From NCBI GenBank assembly GCA_033032175.1, contig CM065318.1, positions 8,680,001 through 8,744,000 on the forward strand: a DNA stretch of 64,000 nucleotides, in the 5' to 3' direction. Both the position numbers and the translations under genes were made by a program. Source of the DNA: Saturnia japonica (Eukaryota; Arthropoda; Insecta; Lepidoptera; Saturniidae). A model generated the notes under the pieces. That model was given only the letters and a program-made list of their open reading frames with translations. It did not search any database and was not told where the DNA came from. Below are positions 43,510 through 53,425 of this stretch, piece after piece; within the stretch, counting starts at the first letter, position 1; each line of letters opens with the position of its first letter.

Positions 43510-45072
43510 TCACACAAATTTCTCCGGCAGTCGTCGGTGTAATGCTGGCCAGCCGAAATGCCTTTTCACGCCTCGTTTGAAGTACCCAATGTCATAGAAA
43601 GGATGACTAGGAGTATATTCTACATTTTCAAGTCTGTACTGCCCGATAACTGAAAACGAATAAAATTGATTTTAATTCTTTTTCTTTTTCTTTCCGATTG
43701 TTTTAGCAGCAAGTTAGTTTTAAATTGTGTTAAAAAGCATTGTAACATGATGCGTGGTACAATACTTACAATAAGCTTATTTGATGTATAATTTAAATAG
43801 GATCGAAAAAAAAATCAAAGAATTGGAAGATTTTGCATCGAAATGAATTAAACTGCATTAGATTAAATATTATTATTAATAGTACAATCAAAAAGGACAA
43901 GTTTAAGAAAAAATGTATCAAGGAAATAGACACTTTCCATCCTTTTTAATGTACTAATTACATTTATGTTGTAATGTGAATTGTGTGTTGTATAATTTTC
44001 AGTTTAATAAAAATAAATGCTCTATTCAAAATATGTGGCAAGCAGTTCCTTTTCTGCAATACAGTAATTATGTATTAAGGACCGAGGTTTTCTCAGGGTG
44101 GGATATGGGGAATGACAGAATGAGGTACTCCAAAAAAGGGGTGAATAGGTTTTTGAAGGGTCGGTAACGGCCATGTGATGCTTTTGGTGTTGCAAGCGTC
44201 CATAGACTGCGGTGATCGCTTACTATCAGGCGGACCGCAGGCTTGATTGCCATCATCGTGCTATTTAAAAAAAATACAATTACAATACCGTTCTCCGTTT
44301 ACATTGGTACGATTATCTATATTTCGCGCCGGGAATCGAACCAATGTCTCATGCGCGCCCATCCGTTACGTGAAGCTTGCTAATATAGACACGTAACTAA
44401 ATTCAAGAGCGAAACGAATATTTCCATTTTATACGCACACTCTATCCGGATTACGAGATTAACGAAATGAACCATTGGATTGGAATAACAATTTCATTGG
44501 ATTTGAAGTCGTGTCGATATATTTATAGGACAAGTACTTATATGCACATATAAGTAGATTAATCTTGTCGTTTTTTCTTTAAAAAAATATTTTACTTATT
44601 AACATTTTTTTCCTTATGTACAATCTAAAAAAGAAATACGATTATAAGCTTTCATAAAAAAATACAATAAATAATGTTCATTATTTTCTTAGTAAGTAGT
44701 CTTTTTTTTTTCAAAATTACTGACGCAGAATTTTGACTCTTTCCATAACCTGTGATGAGACCAAAATCTTGCATTTTCTAATGCCCACCGGGTTAGTTAC
44801 CATACTCCAGTTGAAAATCTGTCGCCAAGCACCTATAGGTGTATTCCAGCATCTATACTTGAGAGGCAGTTCCCCCATTAGGTTTAGCGTGCCACCATCT
44901 TGAGCCCCACCATTACTTACTTAGATTGTGGTTAAACGCTAAACTCCAAAAAAATTTTTGAATAACAAAACAGTAAATTTACATTTGATGTTATGTAAGG
45001 TCAGGTCAAAAACGTGAAGGTAAAAAATTGTCTTGGCATACTTACCAGGATGGCAGGCCAGAATCGAGACAT
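43510..45072 (-). CDS. Candidate two-exon host gene encoding a 51-residue protein
   Basis: Exon 1 (45072-45046) starts ATG after GTAAAACC, encodes MSRFWPAIL and stops at a consensus donor, CTG|GTAAGT. Exon 2 (43638-43510) follows TTTTATTCGTTTTCAG and a second AG (GGGCAG) eleven bases on. Using the second AG keeps the frame, giving YRLENVEYTPSHPFYDIGYF, then KRGVKRHFGWPALHRRLPEK and FV, stop. The first AG would hit a stop after nine codons. The 1407-nt intron holds family D and C repeats. The 3' region has an ATTAAA but no obvious AATAAA. No signal peptide or membrane segment; basic and aromatic-rich. I cannot name it. The frame-consistent splice pair and protein-like composition argue for a real gene; missing middle exons are possible. 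Confidence 0.5.
44085..44262 (+). mobile_element. Repeat family D copy (opposite orientation)
   Basis: TTTCTCAGGGTGGGATATGG, GGAATGACAGAATGAGG, GAAGGGTCGGTAACGG, TGGTGTTGCAAGCGTCCATA and CGCTTACTATCAGGCGGACC. It lies in the intron of the candidate gene. Confidence 0.55.
44748..44955 (+). mobile_element. SINE family C copy
   Basis: TTTTCTAATGCCCACCGGGT, GAAAATCTGTCGCCAAGCAC, CTATAGGTGTATTCCAGC and ATTAGGTTTAGCGTGCCACC, ending near ACGCTAAAC. Confidence 0.65.
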
Positions 45073-45220
45073 GGTTTTACAAAGAATTCTTACAAATACC
45101 TACCGGCGGGTCAGAGGGCCGCGCTCGTAACCGCAACCTAACGATGGTCATTGTCCACTACGTGTTTGACAATGAACAAGTTGGTTTCATACATTCGTAA
45201 TATTATATGAGTGCTTGCAC

Positions 45221-45230
45221 GATTTATATA
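45221..45230 (-). promoter_or_regulatory. TATA-like element upstream of the candidate gene
   Basis: TATATAAATC on the minus strand, about 150 bases before the exon 1 ATG, would place initiation near 45195-45200 and give a 5' UTR of about 125 nt. In AT-rich DNA such a match is common by chance. Confidence 0.2.
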
Positions 45231-45235
45231 GCTAA

Positions 45236-45345
45236 CTAGCGTGTTAAATTTATTCGAACAACTCTCCAACGCACATGTCTTTCTTCTCACTTTCCGTACT
45301 TGCCTACAGCTTGCCAGATTGGACAGGAGAAGTTATATAGGCTTT
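45236..45345 (-). mobile_element. Helitron 3' end
   Basis: CTAG at 45236-45239, then GTGTTAAATTTATTCGAACA, ACTCTCCAACGCACATGTC, CGTACTTGCCTACAGCTTGC and CAGATTGGACAGGAG match the end at 62670-62830. Confidence 0.6.
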
Positions 45346-45352
45346 ATAACCT

Positions 45353-45525
45353 TCGTCAATAAATCTATATGTATAAAAATGAATTTTGTATGTATGTTCC
45401 ACGGCCATACTGAAACGGTTGGAGCGATTTTGATGAAATTTTCAGACAATCTTCGTATTAGCCCAGCGGGTGATCCTGTAAAGTACGATAGCGATCGTAT
45501 ACAAAAAAAAAAAAAATTCTGAGCC
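45353..45525 (+). mobile_element. Helitron-like fragment (family of 55848-56040)
   Basis: AATAAATCTATATGTATAAA, GTTCCACGGCCATACTG, TTGATGAAATTTTCAGACAA and TTAGCCCAGCGGGTGATCCT correspond to the minus-strand sequence at 55848-56040. Confidence 0.5.
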
Positions 45526-45740
45526 ACAGAAACACGTGGCCGAGATTGCTATAATATAACACAAACAAAATAGATTTAAAAAAAATAGAAAAAAATCAAA
45601 AATAGTTAGTTTGTATATGAGTAGTTCTCGTTAAAGATGTTCGGAATTAATTTGTGGGAGATAGGATGGTATCTGGCGACTATCATGCACATGATTATAA
45701 GCGCTTCACAGTGATTTTCTATTGGTTTCTCGCGTTTCAG

Positions 45741-45905
45741 AATCAGCAAGAATATACCCAGCTGCTGAATGGCTCGCAGGCCAGCACGACAGCGTTGATA
45801 CCGGATGAAATGCGAATCTCTAGGTTGCAGTCGTTGATTTTATATTGTATTGTATTTACAATCAAGCACAGTGCAGTCATTTTGCTTTGCTATAGAATCG
45901 AATAG
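45741..45905 (+). other. Exon-like open segment, function unknown
   Basis: It follows TATTGGTTTCTCGCGTTTCAG, a good acceptor. Reads NQQEYTQLLNGSQASTTALI, then PDEMRISRLQSL with GC-rich codons up to about 45830, after which composition becomes AT-rich and the frame stops at 45903-45905. A weak donor (TAG|GTTGCA) lies at 45824. No domain recognised. Confidence 0.25.
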
Positions 45906-45939
45906 AGAAGAGACATTTCGAGATATAAGATTAAACCTT

Positions 45940-46259
45940 CTCTTTCTGAGCCACTCGCAGAAAAGTAACACGAACGAAAGTGTATATGTTTGGATGTTTG
46001 TTACTCAATCAAGCTAAAACGGCTGAATAGATCTCAATGAAATTTGTTACACAGATAGTCTATGACAATAACACATAGGGTACTTTTTATCCCGGTAAAA
46101 GTCGTAGTTTAACCAGTGTTATCCTACAGATATAATAAATGGAAAGTTTCTATGTTTGTTACTCAATAACGAAAAAACGGTGATTTTTTTGGTTTGTCGT
46201 GTTCCGAGATCAGTCTGTGTATCTAATAATACGCAGAAAAAGTCGCGGGTACCAGCTAG
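45940..46259 (+). mobile_element. Helitron, plus strand
   Basis: Interior GTTTGTTACTCAATCAAGCT, AAACGGCTGAATAGATC and AGGGTACTTTTTATCCCGG. The end GTTCCGAGATCAGTCTGTG, AAGTCGCGGGTACCAGCTAG is followed by T. Confidence 0.65.
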
Positions 46260-46532
46260 TTTTAAATAAAAAGATGTTACTTAAACTCAAGGCGTGACCA
46301 TTCGAAATATCCTCCTTCCTTCAAATATACAACACAACATTGTAAACGGTACGGTTAAGGCGTCCTTACTGCGCTCATAAAAATTAAAAGCAAAATCGGT
46401 TAATAATGTAGGAACCAAACAACTCAGACCCTAGATGAATTCCGGTCACCGTAATCAAAATCTGCTTTTTATATTTATTAGTTTAATTTTAACCAAATCA
46501 ATCACGATTCAATATAAAAAATTATATACATA

Positions 46533-46830
46533 CTAGCTGTGCCCGCGGCTCTACTCACGTGGACTACAGAATGCCATTGAGTCGGTCGAGCGCATGCGCA
46601 AATCGTGCTGCCCTCACTCTCACCCACCACCCACGGTAGTCAGAAGCCAGTTATTTTAAAGACATAAATGCTTATTGTGCGTGCTCCCTAAAAAAAGAGA
46701 TTTGCTAGCACCAGAGACTAGGTAGCACTGAATTTTTGTTAGTATTTTTAACGTCTACAATTATGTAGTACATTAATTCAGTATATTATTCTTATAGTAA
46801 GCCATTTGAACGCCCCAAAAGTGTATTTTT
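46533..46830 (-). mobile_element. Helitron-like family G, minus strand
   Basis: CTAGCTGTGCCCGCGGC, CACGTGGACTACAGAATGCC, TTATTTTAAAGACATAAATG, TAGTAAGCCATTTGAACGCC. CTAG at 46533-46536. Confidence 0.65.
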
Positions 46831-47846
46831 TCCGAACGGAATCAGCATTATCGTCACTGCTTATTGCGTACCTTGTTACAATGCTTGTTACTTTATGTAA
46901 CAAAATAAATCCTATAACCTGGCCAGATAAGGTACATAGCTGTGAATAAAAAAACATGTAAATCCGATACATGGTCAAGAAAATGAAAAGGAAGCAAACT
47001 AACATCCTAAAATATTTTTATATCTATTAGCCAGGCCAACATAGAGATGGAGGTAGCAAAAAATTGACACGGTTTAAACTTGAAATAATCAAATATTATT
47101 TGTTTTTTATGTGTCAAACATACATATTATTATGATCTTAATGATTAATGAATATACTGTATTGTAAACAATATCCATTAAGAATTAAGAACCGACGATT
47201 GGAGAATTAATGATGTTATAATTTATAATATTGCAATGTTACAAAACAAATGCAAATGCGCATTCTATTACATCGAAAAGGACTCCTCAGCTCACCATGT
47301 GCTATGGCAAGTTACCATCTGCATAAAATATATATTATACATACAAATAGACGTGAGTAAATATTATTATAATTATTTCGAATCAATCAGAATTGTGTTT
47401 AAAAGCATAAATTAAATCTTAACTACACACAAAAAATCATGCACCGTAATTCTAGTCTTATTCTGATTTTATTTAAAAACCTCATTATAAATATTCATGT
47501 GCGTAATTTTTGATCTTGGTACCATAAAATTCATATGTGAAGTCGTCGCGACTTCTTAATTTTCCTTAATAAAATCGTAAAACGAGTGATAAATATACAA
47601 CTTGTGTCATCAGTAAATATTGACAAAATATAAAAATGTGATACGGTATATTTTACAGTAGTAGTTACCTTCCGAAAGTTTTTACCTTTTCTTATATCTT
47701 ACTTTTCCTCGATCGTGTTTTTACTTTAAAACTTGTAATGTTTCTTATTTATACTAGTTATGAATTTATTAAGTTTTTGAATGCGCTTCAAAGATTAGGG
47801 TTCAGCTTAACTTAATACAATATCTTGTAAGAAGTTAAGCTGTAGC
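46831..47846. other. AT-rich, no supported gene
   Basis: No exon or repeat family recognised. Confidence 0.3.
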
Positions 47847-48050
47847 TTTTTTTAAAAACTGACTACACTGTTAGCCTGAGGTGCCCTAAACAAACAGAGC
47901 CGCTGATGGCTTTTACAGCTTTACCGGTCTTGAGGGCGAACGCTTAAGGCATTCAGCCGCGAAAGCGTAGGCAACAAGCGCGCAAGGGTGTCAAAGGGAC
48001 CGAACCTCGGCTTGGGTTGTTGCCGCGATTGCGATCTGACTAATTCCCTA
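47847..48050 (-). mobile_element. Jockey 3'-UTR fragment, second copy
   Basis: On the minus strand: CAAGCCGAGGTTCGGTCCCT, TTTCGCGGCTGAATGCC, CGCCCTCAAGACCGGTAAAG, CTGTAAAAGCC and GGCTAACAGTGTAGTCAGTT, the last 200 bp of the element at 2108-6058 with moderate divergence. Confidence 0.75.
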
Positions 48051-48059
48051 TTCGTAATT

Positions 48060-48460
48060 TTTTTTATGTTAAGAAGGGGGCAAACGGGCAGGTGGCAAAC
48101 CTGATGGAAAGTGATCACCGCCGCCCCCAAACATCCGCAACACCCGAGGGCTCGCAGATCCGTTGCATGCCTTTTAGGGAACACTAAGCTCTCTTCTTGA
48201 AGGTCACCCGGACATAATGGCTTGGAAAGGTCTCAGGCGATAGCTGGTTCCACAGAGTGGTTGTGCAAGGCAGAAAGTGCCTTAAGAAACGCACTGTTGT
48301 GGAACGCTGGTCTTTGAGGTGGTGTGGATGGAATTTACGATTCTGACGCGATGTTCGATGGTGAAATTCAGCAGCTGAGATCAATCCAAACAATTCCTCG
48401 GAACACTCACCATGATAAATGAGTAAGAAGATGCAGAGTGAACCATCAATAACGCACATA
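48060..48460 (-). mobile_element. LINE 3' end (Jockey-superfamily), second family
   Basis: C-terminal coding part plus a 3' UTR of about 120 bp with a T-run at its plus-strand left edge (the tail). The UTR words GGCAAACGGGCAGG, CCTGATGGAAAGTGATCACC and CGAGGGCTCGCAG relate it to repeat family D. Confidence 0.65.
48184..48459 (-). pseudogene. C-terminal fragment of LINE reverse transcriptase
   Basis: Reads IYHGECSEELFGLISAAEFH, HRTSRQNRKFHPHHLKDQRS, TTVRFLRHFLPCTTTLWNQL and SPETFPSHYVRVTFKKRA, stop. I recognise this as the widespread end of a lepidopteran non-LTR polyprotein (YHGECSEELF...RHFLPRT..LWN.LP). 5' truncated, so no catalytic core; an in-frame ATG at 48459 is incidental. Confidence 0.7.
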
Positions 48461-48489
48461 TATCAAACGCTAACTAAACCAAAAAGAAT

Positions 48490-48800
48490 TATTCTTGTTT
48501 TGGCACCGCAAAAAGCACTAGCCAGTTTCAATGTTTTTAAGCCTTCGTAGTAGTAGACATTTTACTCAAAGTGGCGCGATTGTGGATCCCTTGTTAAAAC
48601 AATCTAGGAAGTTTTTGTGATGTTTCAAAATGCATGCTTTCAGTTTATATTTACAATCCACTTCACTTAAGCATAATAACCAAACTATATCTGGCAAACA
48701 CTACCAAATATTACATAATATAGGGTCAAAAACCTAAGTCAATGAGTTAGAAATAAAAACCACAACAAGTCACTTCAAGATCCAGCCAAAAACTCCAATC
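48490..48800 (-). mobile_element. Family B repeat, near full length
   Basis: TTGTTTTGGCACCGCAAAAA, GCACTAGCCAGTTTC, GATCCCTTGTTAAAACAATC, CAAAATGCATGCTTTCAG, TAATATAGGGTCAAAAACCT and AAGATCCAGCCAAAAACTCC. Confidence 0.75.
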
Positions 48801-49792
48801 AAAAAGTCATTCGATGAAATGTCTTTATTTTGTATTAAAAAAAAACTGTGTCAGAAATATATTTTGTTATGAGATAAATAGATTGTAACCCCAATGTAAT
48901 AAACATTATTTTTCCTCGTCACAGGTCAAAAGTCATCAACACTAACCGATCGTTTATTTTGTAACCGATCTTTCACTGTAGCGACCAGTGACGGCAATTA
49001 TCGTTATATCAGATTCGCACAAAACTTATGTACTCCTTTCTAAAAAATAGATTTGTTAATATCCTTATCTGTACTACATATCGTTTAATGATTTTGTTAT
49101 ATACAAGCGATTGGCTTTATTAAAATAATAAAAATCATAAACTGAACATAAAAAAATACATATTTCATTATTATTTTTAAACAAGTTTGTTTTCGGTGGG
49201 TGGTTGTCACGTAAAAAGAATATAAACGCACAGACAGACAGACAGACGTTGAGTTTTATGTTATGTAAGTATAGAAGATTACAATAGAAAAATGAGATAT
49301 AAGTTTGGGTTAATATGCTAGTGATATTAATATCGGTTTTTTATATTGATATCAACATTATAAGGCTCCAACTGATGTATTTATGTATAATTTCCTTAAT
49401 ATAATTATATATATGAACAAGACAATTTTTAACAAAAAAGTAAACCAACTTGAACGATTTTGAGGAATTCCCTCACGTATCTTCGAAATCCAAGGTCCAA
49501 TGCCAATGAAATTAAAATGGTGACCAATAAAAAAAGAATCATCCAAATCGGTTCATAAACAAAGAATTATTTAAGGCTGAATATGCATTTTAAAAAATAC
49601 AATCGAATTGAGTAACCTCCGCTCCGCCTTTTTTTGAAGTCGGAATAAATGAAAATAACATGAGTAAAATTATTTATTATAATTTGTTGGCATTTTGGCC
49701 TACCCGCTGAAACCCCTGGAAATGTTACTGAACTTTATAGTTATTATTTTCAGTGACTACTAATAAATAACAAGGTATTTTTATGTTTAGAT
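48801..49792. other. AT-rich; short (CAGA)n microsatellite
   Basis: A run of CAGA units at about 49232-49248. No gene or named repeat elsewhere. Confidence 0.35.
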
Positions 49793-50224
49793 CAGGGGCG
49801 AGCAACCTTTTTGATCAAAGGGCCAATTTAATTTTTTTTTGACAGGCCGCACATAGATTGACTCTTATTAATAATTTACAAATCTTTATTTATAATAAAT
49901 ATTGCAATTAAAAAAATATAACATTTAAAAAAAGTAAGAATTTCATATACATCAGACACATCGCGTCCATTTGCATGTTTGAACAAGTCACCGACAAATG
50001 TGTATCTCGTCAGAAAAAAATCGCGCAGACGTTGCGCGTTTGTATTGCATGTTAAAAAACGTCGTCGACAAGTATTCCCCATAATAAAAATATTTCGGTT
50101 TAGTATGTTCCACCTTTTCATTATAATGAATATATTGATGAAAGAAACTCGATAAAATAAATTCAATTTTAGAAATGCTTGTCGGGCCAACTGAGGCCCG
50201 TGGGCCGCGGTATACTCACCCGTG
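49793..50224. mobile_element. hAT-superfamily MITE with 8-bp target duplication
   Basis: Ends CAGGGGCGAGCAACC (49793) and, reversed from 50224, CACGGGTGAGTATACC. GTTTAGAT precedes (49785-49792) and follows (50225-50232), the 8-bp duplication expected of hAT. Subterminal GGGCCAATTT and GGCCCGTGGGCCGCGG are hAT-like. No transposase. Confidence 0.85.
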
Positions 50225-50843
50225 GTTTAGATAATACTTTCCACTTGATTATTTAGTACTTTTGACGATTTTTAGCATTAAAAAATTAATTTCAATAAGT
50301 AAGAGATGCCATTGCCTTTCCATTAAAAAAAATGGAGTCTACTATAAATAAACGTTGAACTAAAGCAGCCAATTATCGATTTGAACGTAAAAACTTGTAT
50401 TTAAGCTGTCAATCGAAGACATTAACAGTAACGTGTCATAATAAATGTCACGATGGTAAATGTCGCAGAGGCAATCCTTACTTCAAATTGTTTGATCGCT
50501 CTTTAAAAACAACAATAAAATTAGTTGAATTCATTAAATTCAGCAACATCTTAACCAATCGGTTGAGTTACCAATACCGGTTGGATTTTAAACATAAATT
50601 ATACTACTACTGTATCACATATGCCCATAAAAAATTAAGCAATAAATGTACTGTTCATTTGAGTATTTAGTTAAATCCCAAATTATATGAGTTGTTCGTT
50701 TGCGAATCACATACTAAAGTCTAAATTATGAACACTTGTAACATTTTTAAGATTTATATATGTGTAATAAAATATATTGTTAATTTCTTAGTTTGTATCA
50801 TACTATGGAGAATGTGTGTTTACCCTATTTTATAGATTAGGTA
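50225..50843. other. Unassigned, with a weakly transposase-like frame at 50395-50670
   Basis: The 91-codon frame has a cysteine-containing segment (TCHNKCHDGKCRRGNPYFKL) followed by KLVEFIKFSNIL. It faintly recalls Merlin/ISXO2-type transposases, but the match is too weak to call. Confidence 0.15.
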
Positions 50844-51130
50844 CTAGCTGTGCGCCACGGTTTCATCAGTAAAATAGAAAAAAAAAATCAGGATAGGGAC
50901 ACCTTAATCACCAAGCAGTATAAAATGTACTTTACGGCCTATTCTTATACCTACCAAATATTCATTTAAAAAATCGGTCGCCACACCGTGCTAAGAGATT
51001 TTAAGATTTTATATTTGTACAGCACGACCCTAGTCGAAAATATCGTCATAGTGATTGGCTTATGCGCTTTGTGTTTCGGGATCAGTCGGTGCATATCGAG
51101 TTTCTCTATACGTAGACCGGCATGACAACA
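50844..51130 (-). mobile_element. Helitron 3' ends, fragmentary
   Basis: CTAGCTGTGCGCCACGGTTT at 50844 marks a minus-strand end of the 62670 family. 51030-51110 (GTGATTGGCTTATGCGCTTT, GTGTTTCGGGATCAGTCGG) is a plus-strand Helitron subterminal region. Confidence 0.45.
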
Positions 51131-51164
51131 CGACTGGCGATGGATTGTTGTTGTTGGTTTCTCT

Positions 51165-51293
51165 TCTTCTTCTTGTTTTGGTGCCGCAAAAAGCACTTAC
51201 CAGTGTAAATGTTTTTAGGCTTTAGTAAAGTTTTCTATTATAGAAAGTGGGGTTTTCTGACAAGACGGTGGCTCCCTTGTCAAACCTATCTAG
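51165..51293 (-). mobile_element. Family B copy, first half (split)
   Basis: CTTCTTCTTCTTGTTTTGGT, GCCGCAAAAAGCACTTACC, then GGTGGCTCCCTTGTCAAACC, TATCTAG. The family continues at 52335 after 1041 bp. Confidence 0.7.
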
Positions 51294-52334
51294 AACTGTG
51301 GAAAGAGTCCGTTACGGACTCCCGCCAAAATGGCATAGCTGCGGAGGAGTCCGTATCGGTCCCCTAACCGTTTCTTGTTTTTACGGTCCAGTTTTTGCGC
51401 TTTCGGACTTTCCTGTCCTGTTCCAACTTGTTTGTTAATATAGCCAAAGACAGAGACAAACTATTAAAACAGTAATATAATATCGTCCAGAAAGCATTTC
51501 GTTGCTCGTTTAGTCTGTTGCTAACTACAGCGAGCGTCAGTCAGCGACCGTTAAGTGTGCGTATAAATGTGTTGTTTTAGTGTAAGTTTTTTAGTGTTTA
51601 AGTGGGTTTTTCGATTGAAAACAATGGATAAGTGAGTACTAAATCATTGAAATATAATACATTACGTATTTGTGAAGTTTTTACTTCATTTTTTCGTAAA
51701 ATTACCACATCAACTCAAGTTGTAACCTAAACGTCATGGCGAGTTTTTTTATTTTTTATTTATTAAAGTAGCTATATTTACAGTAGGAATATAATTAATA
51801 TCTATATTATTTTAAAATAAATACTTTACAAAAGGACTTCCTGACTGTCGTTGTTCTCAGAATGTAATTTTAACCATTTCAATATTTACTGCGCTCGACC
51901 TATTGGGCCACTTGAGAGTGTTGATTTTTTTTTAATGCTATTTTTTTTTTTGAATAATTTGCTCAGAAAGTTGTGTGTTGTTAATGTTATGTTAGTGTTA
52001 GATTATTTGTAATGTTAATAAAATAAATATTTGTGATATTCCTTGAGAGTTTTTTAAATTATTGGAGTTTTATTGCAATCGTAATGAATATTTTCTTATT
52101 TCTATGTTTAGCTTAGATTTACAAAATAAAAGAAACAGCAAATACGTTAAATTGTTTATTTATCAGTTAGTACAATTCATAAAGAATACAAAAATAATAG
52201 TTTTATAAATAGGTACTATACAAAATTGCTGATAAATTATTAAATTACTGCAATCCCGGGAACTTTCCCGTTTCGCGGGATTGTCCATGCGCAGTTGACA
52301 GCTTTTTTTTCCTAGTAGGGCCGCAGAGGACCGG
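51294..52334. other. Unidentified 1041-bp insertion in a family B copy
   Basis: The family B sequence breaks at CTAG (51290-51293) and resumes at CTAG (52335-52338), a possible 4-bp target duplication. The insertion starts AACTGTGGAAAGAGTCCG and ends CGCAGAGGACCGG. I find no inverted termini and no TG..CA ends. It contains a palindrome AGTCCGTTACGGACT, a promoter-like block near 51537, AATAAA words near 52018-52026, and a hairpin CAATCCCGGGAA / TTCGCGGGATTG at 52252-52286. A solo LTR or an unknown DNA transposon are both possible. Confidence 0.5.
51537..51631 (+). promoter_or_regulatory. Initiator-like site, ATG in good context and a GTGAGT donor
   Basis: TCAGT at 51537-51541 lies in a CpG-rich context (CAGCGAGCGTCAGTCAGCG), matching the arthropod initiator. 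ATG at 51624 in AAAACAATGG context is followed after eight bases by GTGAGT (51632). Without splicing the frame is MDK and stop. This resembles a first exon with a two-base overhang, but no partner exon is identified and it lies inside the 51294-52334 insertion. Confidence 0.3.
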
Positions 52335-52480
52335 CTAGGAAGATTTTATGACATCTCAAAATGCATGCTCTCAGTTTATATTTATAATCTACTTCACTTA
52401 AGCACAACAATCAAACTATATCACGTGAAATGCCACCAATATTACATAGTATAGGGTCAAAAAACCTAAGTTAATGAACC
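52335..52480 (-). mobile_element. Family B copy, second half (split)
   Basis: CTAGGAAGATTTTATGACAT, CAAAATGCATGCTCTCAG, TCTACTTCACTTAAGCACAA, CAAACTATATCACG and TAGTATAGGGTCAAAAAACC continue exactly where 51293 stops. Confidence 0.75.
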
Positions 52481-52651
52481 AAAAAATAAGCAAAAATTTT
52501 TTTATTTAAACAGTTTTATTGGAAAAAAGATAATAATTGTGTGGATGTACATAACGCTAAGAAATAATTCGGTAGGTCTTAGGTACCAGTTAACACACCA
52601 CCCTCCTCAAAATCTACGGCATTGACTAGACAAAAAAATAAAATTGTGGGG

Positions 52652-52984
52652 CGAACCGTTTGTTTGTAAATAATCAAGTGAGATTCCAATCTGTTCCAGT
52701 TTCCAAACTGTCAGTGAGTGAACGGAAACTACAAATTTTGATTTTTTGATGTTATGTCCAATAAATAAGAATACCAAATCATGATACCAAGATTACAAAA
52801 ATATGATTTTTCAACGACTGATATGTTTTGTTTATGATATGATAATAGTTTCAACTTAACTTAAGCAATCCATTTAGTTTATAAAGTTACAAAAATGTAA
52901 CCGTTAGTTTACAAATCTTAGTGTCCGTTCACAATCTACAAACAGTTTACAATCTCACTGGATTATTTATAGACTAACGGTTCG
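52652..52984. mobile_element. MITE with ~70-bp inverted termini
   Basis: Left CGAACCGTTTGTTTGTAAAT with AATCAAGTGAGATTCCAATC; right, reversed, CGAACCGTTAGTCTATAAAT with AATCCAGTGAGATTGTAAAC. Both arms go on to a GTGAACGGA block. No clear target duplication or coding. Superfamily unknown. Confidence 0.75.
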
Positions 52985-53035
52985 TATAATCATCAGATGA
53001 CATATTTTACAGTTTATATTTTATACTAGCTCTGC

Positions 53036-53425
53036 TCGCGGCTTCGCGCACGTGGACTACGGCATGCCGCGGCCGTCGATCGGGCACACGCACGAATTTG
53101 CTACATCCGCTCCCGGTTATTTTAAAGACGAATATGCTTATTGTGGGTGATACTTGTAGGCCCTTTTAGATCTACAATTATTACATTAATTTGACATATG
53201 TCTTATGGTTTACGCAGCGTAAGCCATTAAAGCGCCCGAATTGATACACCATAACCAGTTTTTTTTTTAATTTGCGCGGAACCCTAATTATTATCTTACA
53301 ATAAAAATAACCTAAGTTACTTCTTATAATATCAGCTATCTACCAGTGAAAGTCCCGTTAAAATCGGTCCAGCAGTTTCGGAGATTACCCGGAGCAAACA
53401 GATAGACAGACAGACAGATAAATAA
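53036..53425 (-). mobile_element. Helitron-like family G, longest copy
   Basis: CTAGCTCTGCTCGCGGCTTC, CACGTGGACTACGGCATGCC, TTATTTTAAAGACGAATATG, GCGGAACCCTAATTATT, GGTCCAGCAGTTTCGGAGAT and a (CAGA)n stretch at about 53400. Confidence 0.65.

Noticed and set aside
44325..44360. Minus-strand GGTTCGATTCCCGGCGCG, as in a tRNA T-arm
   Set aside because: The supposed T-stem does not pair well and no acceptor or D-arm fits, so not a tRNA gene.
50395..50670. Possible Merlin/ISXO2-type transposase fragment
   Set aside because: Only one cysteine-rich segment and no catalytic motif; too weak to call.
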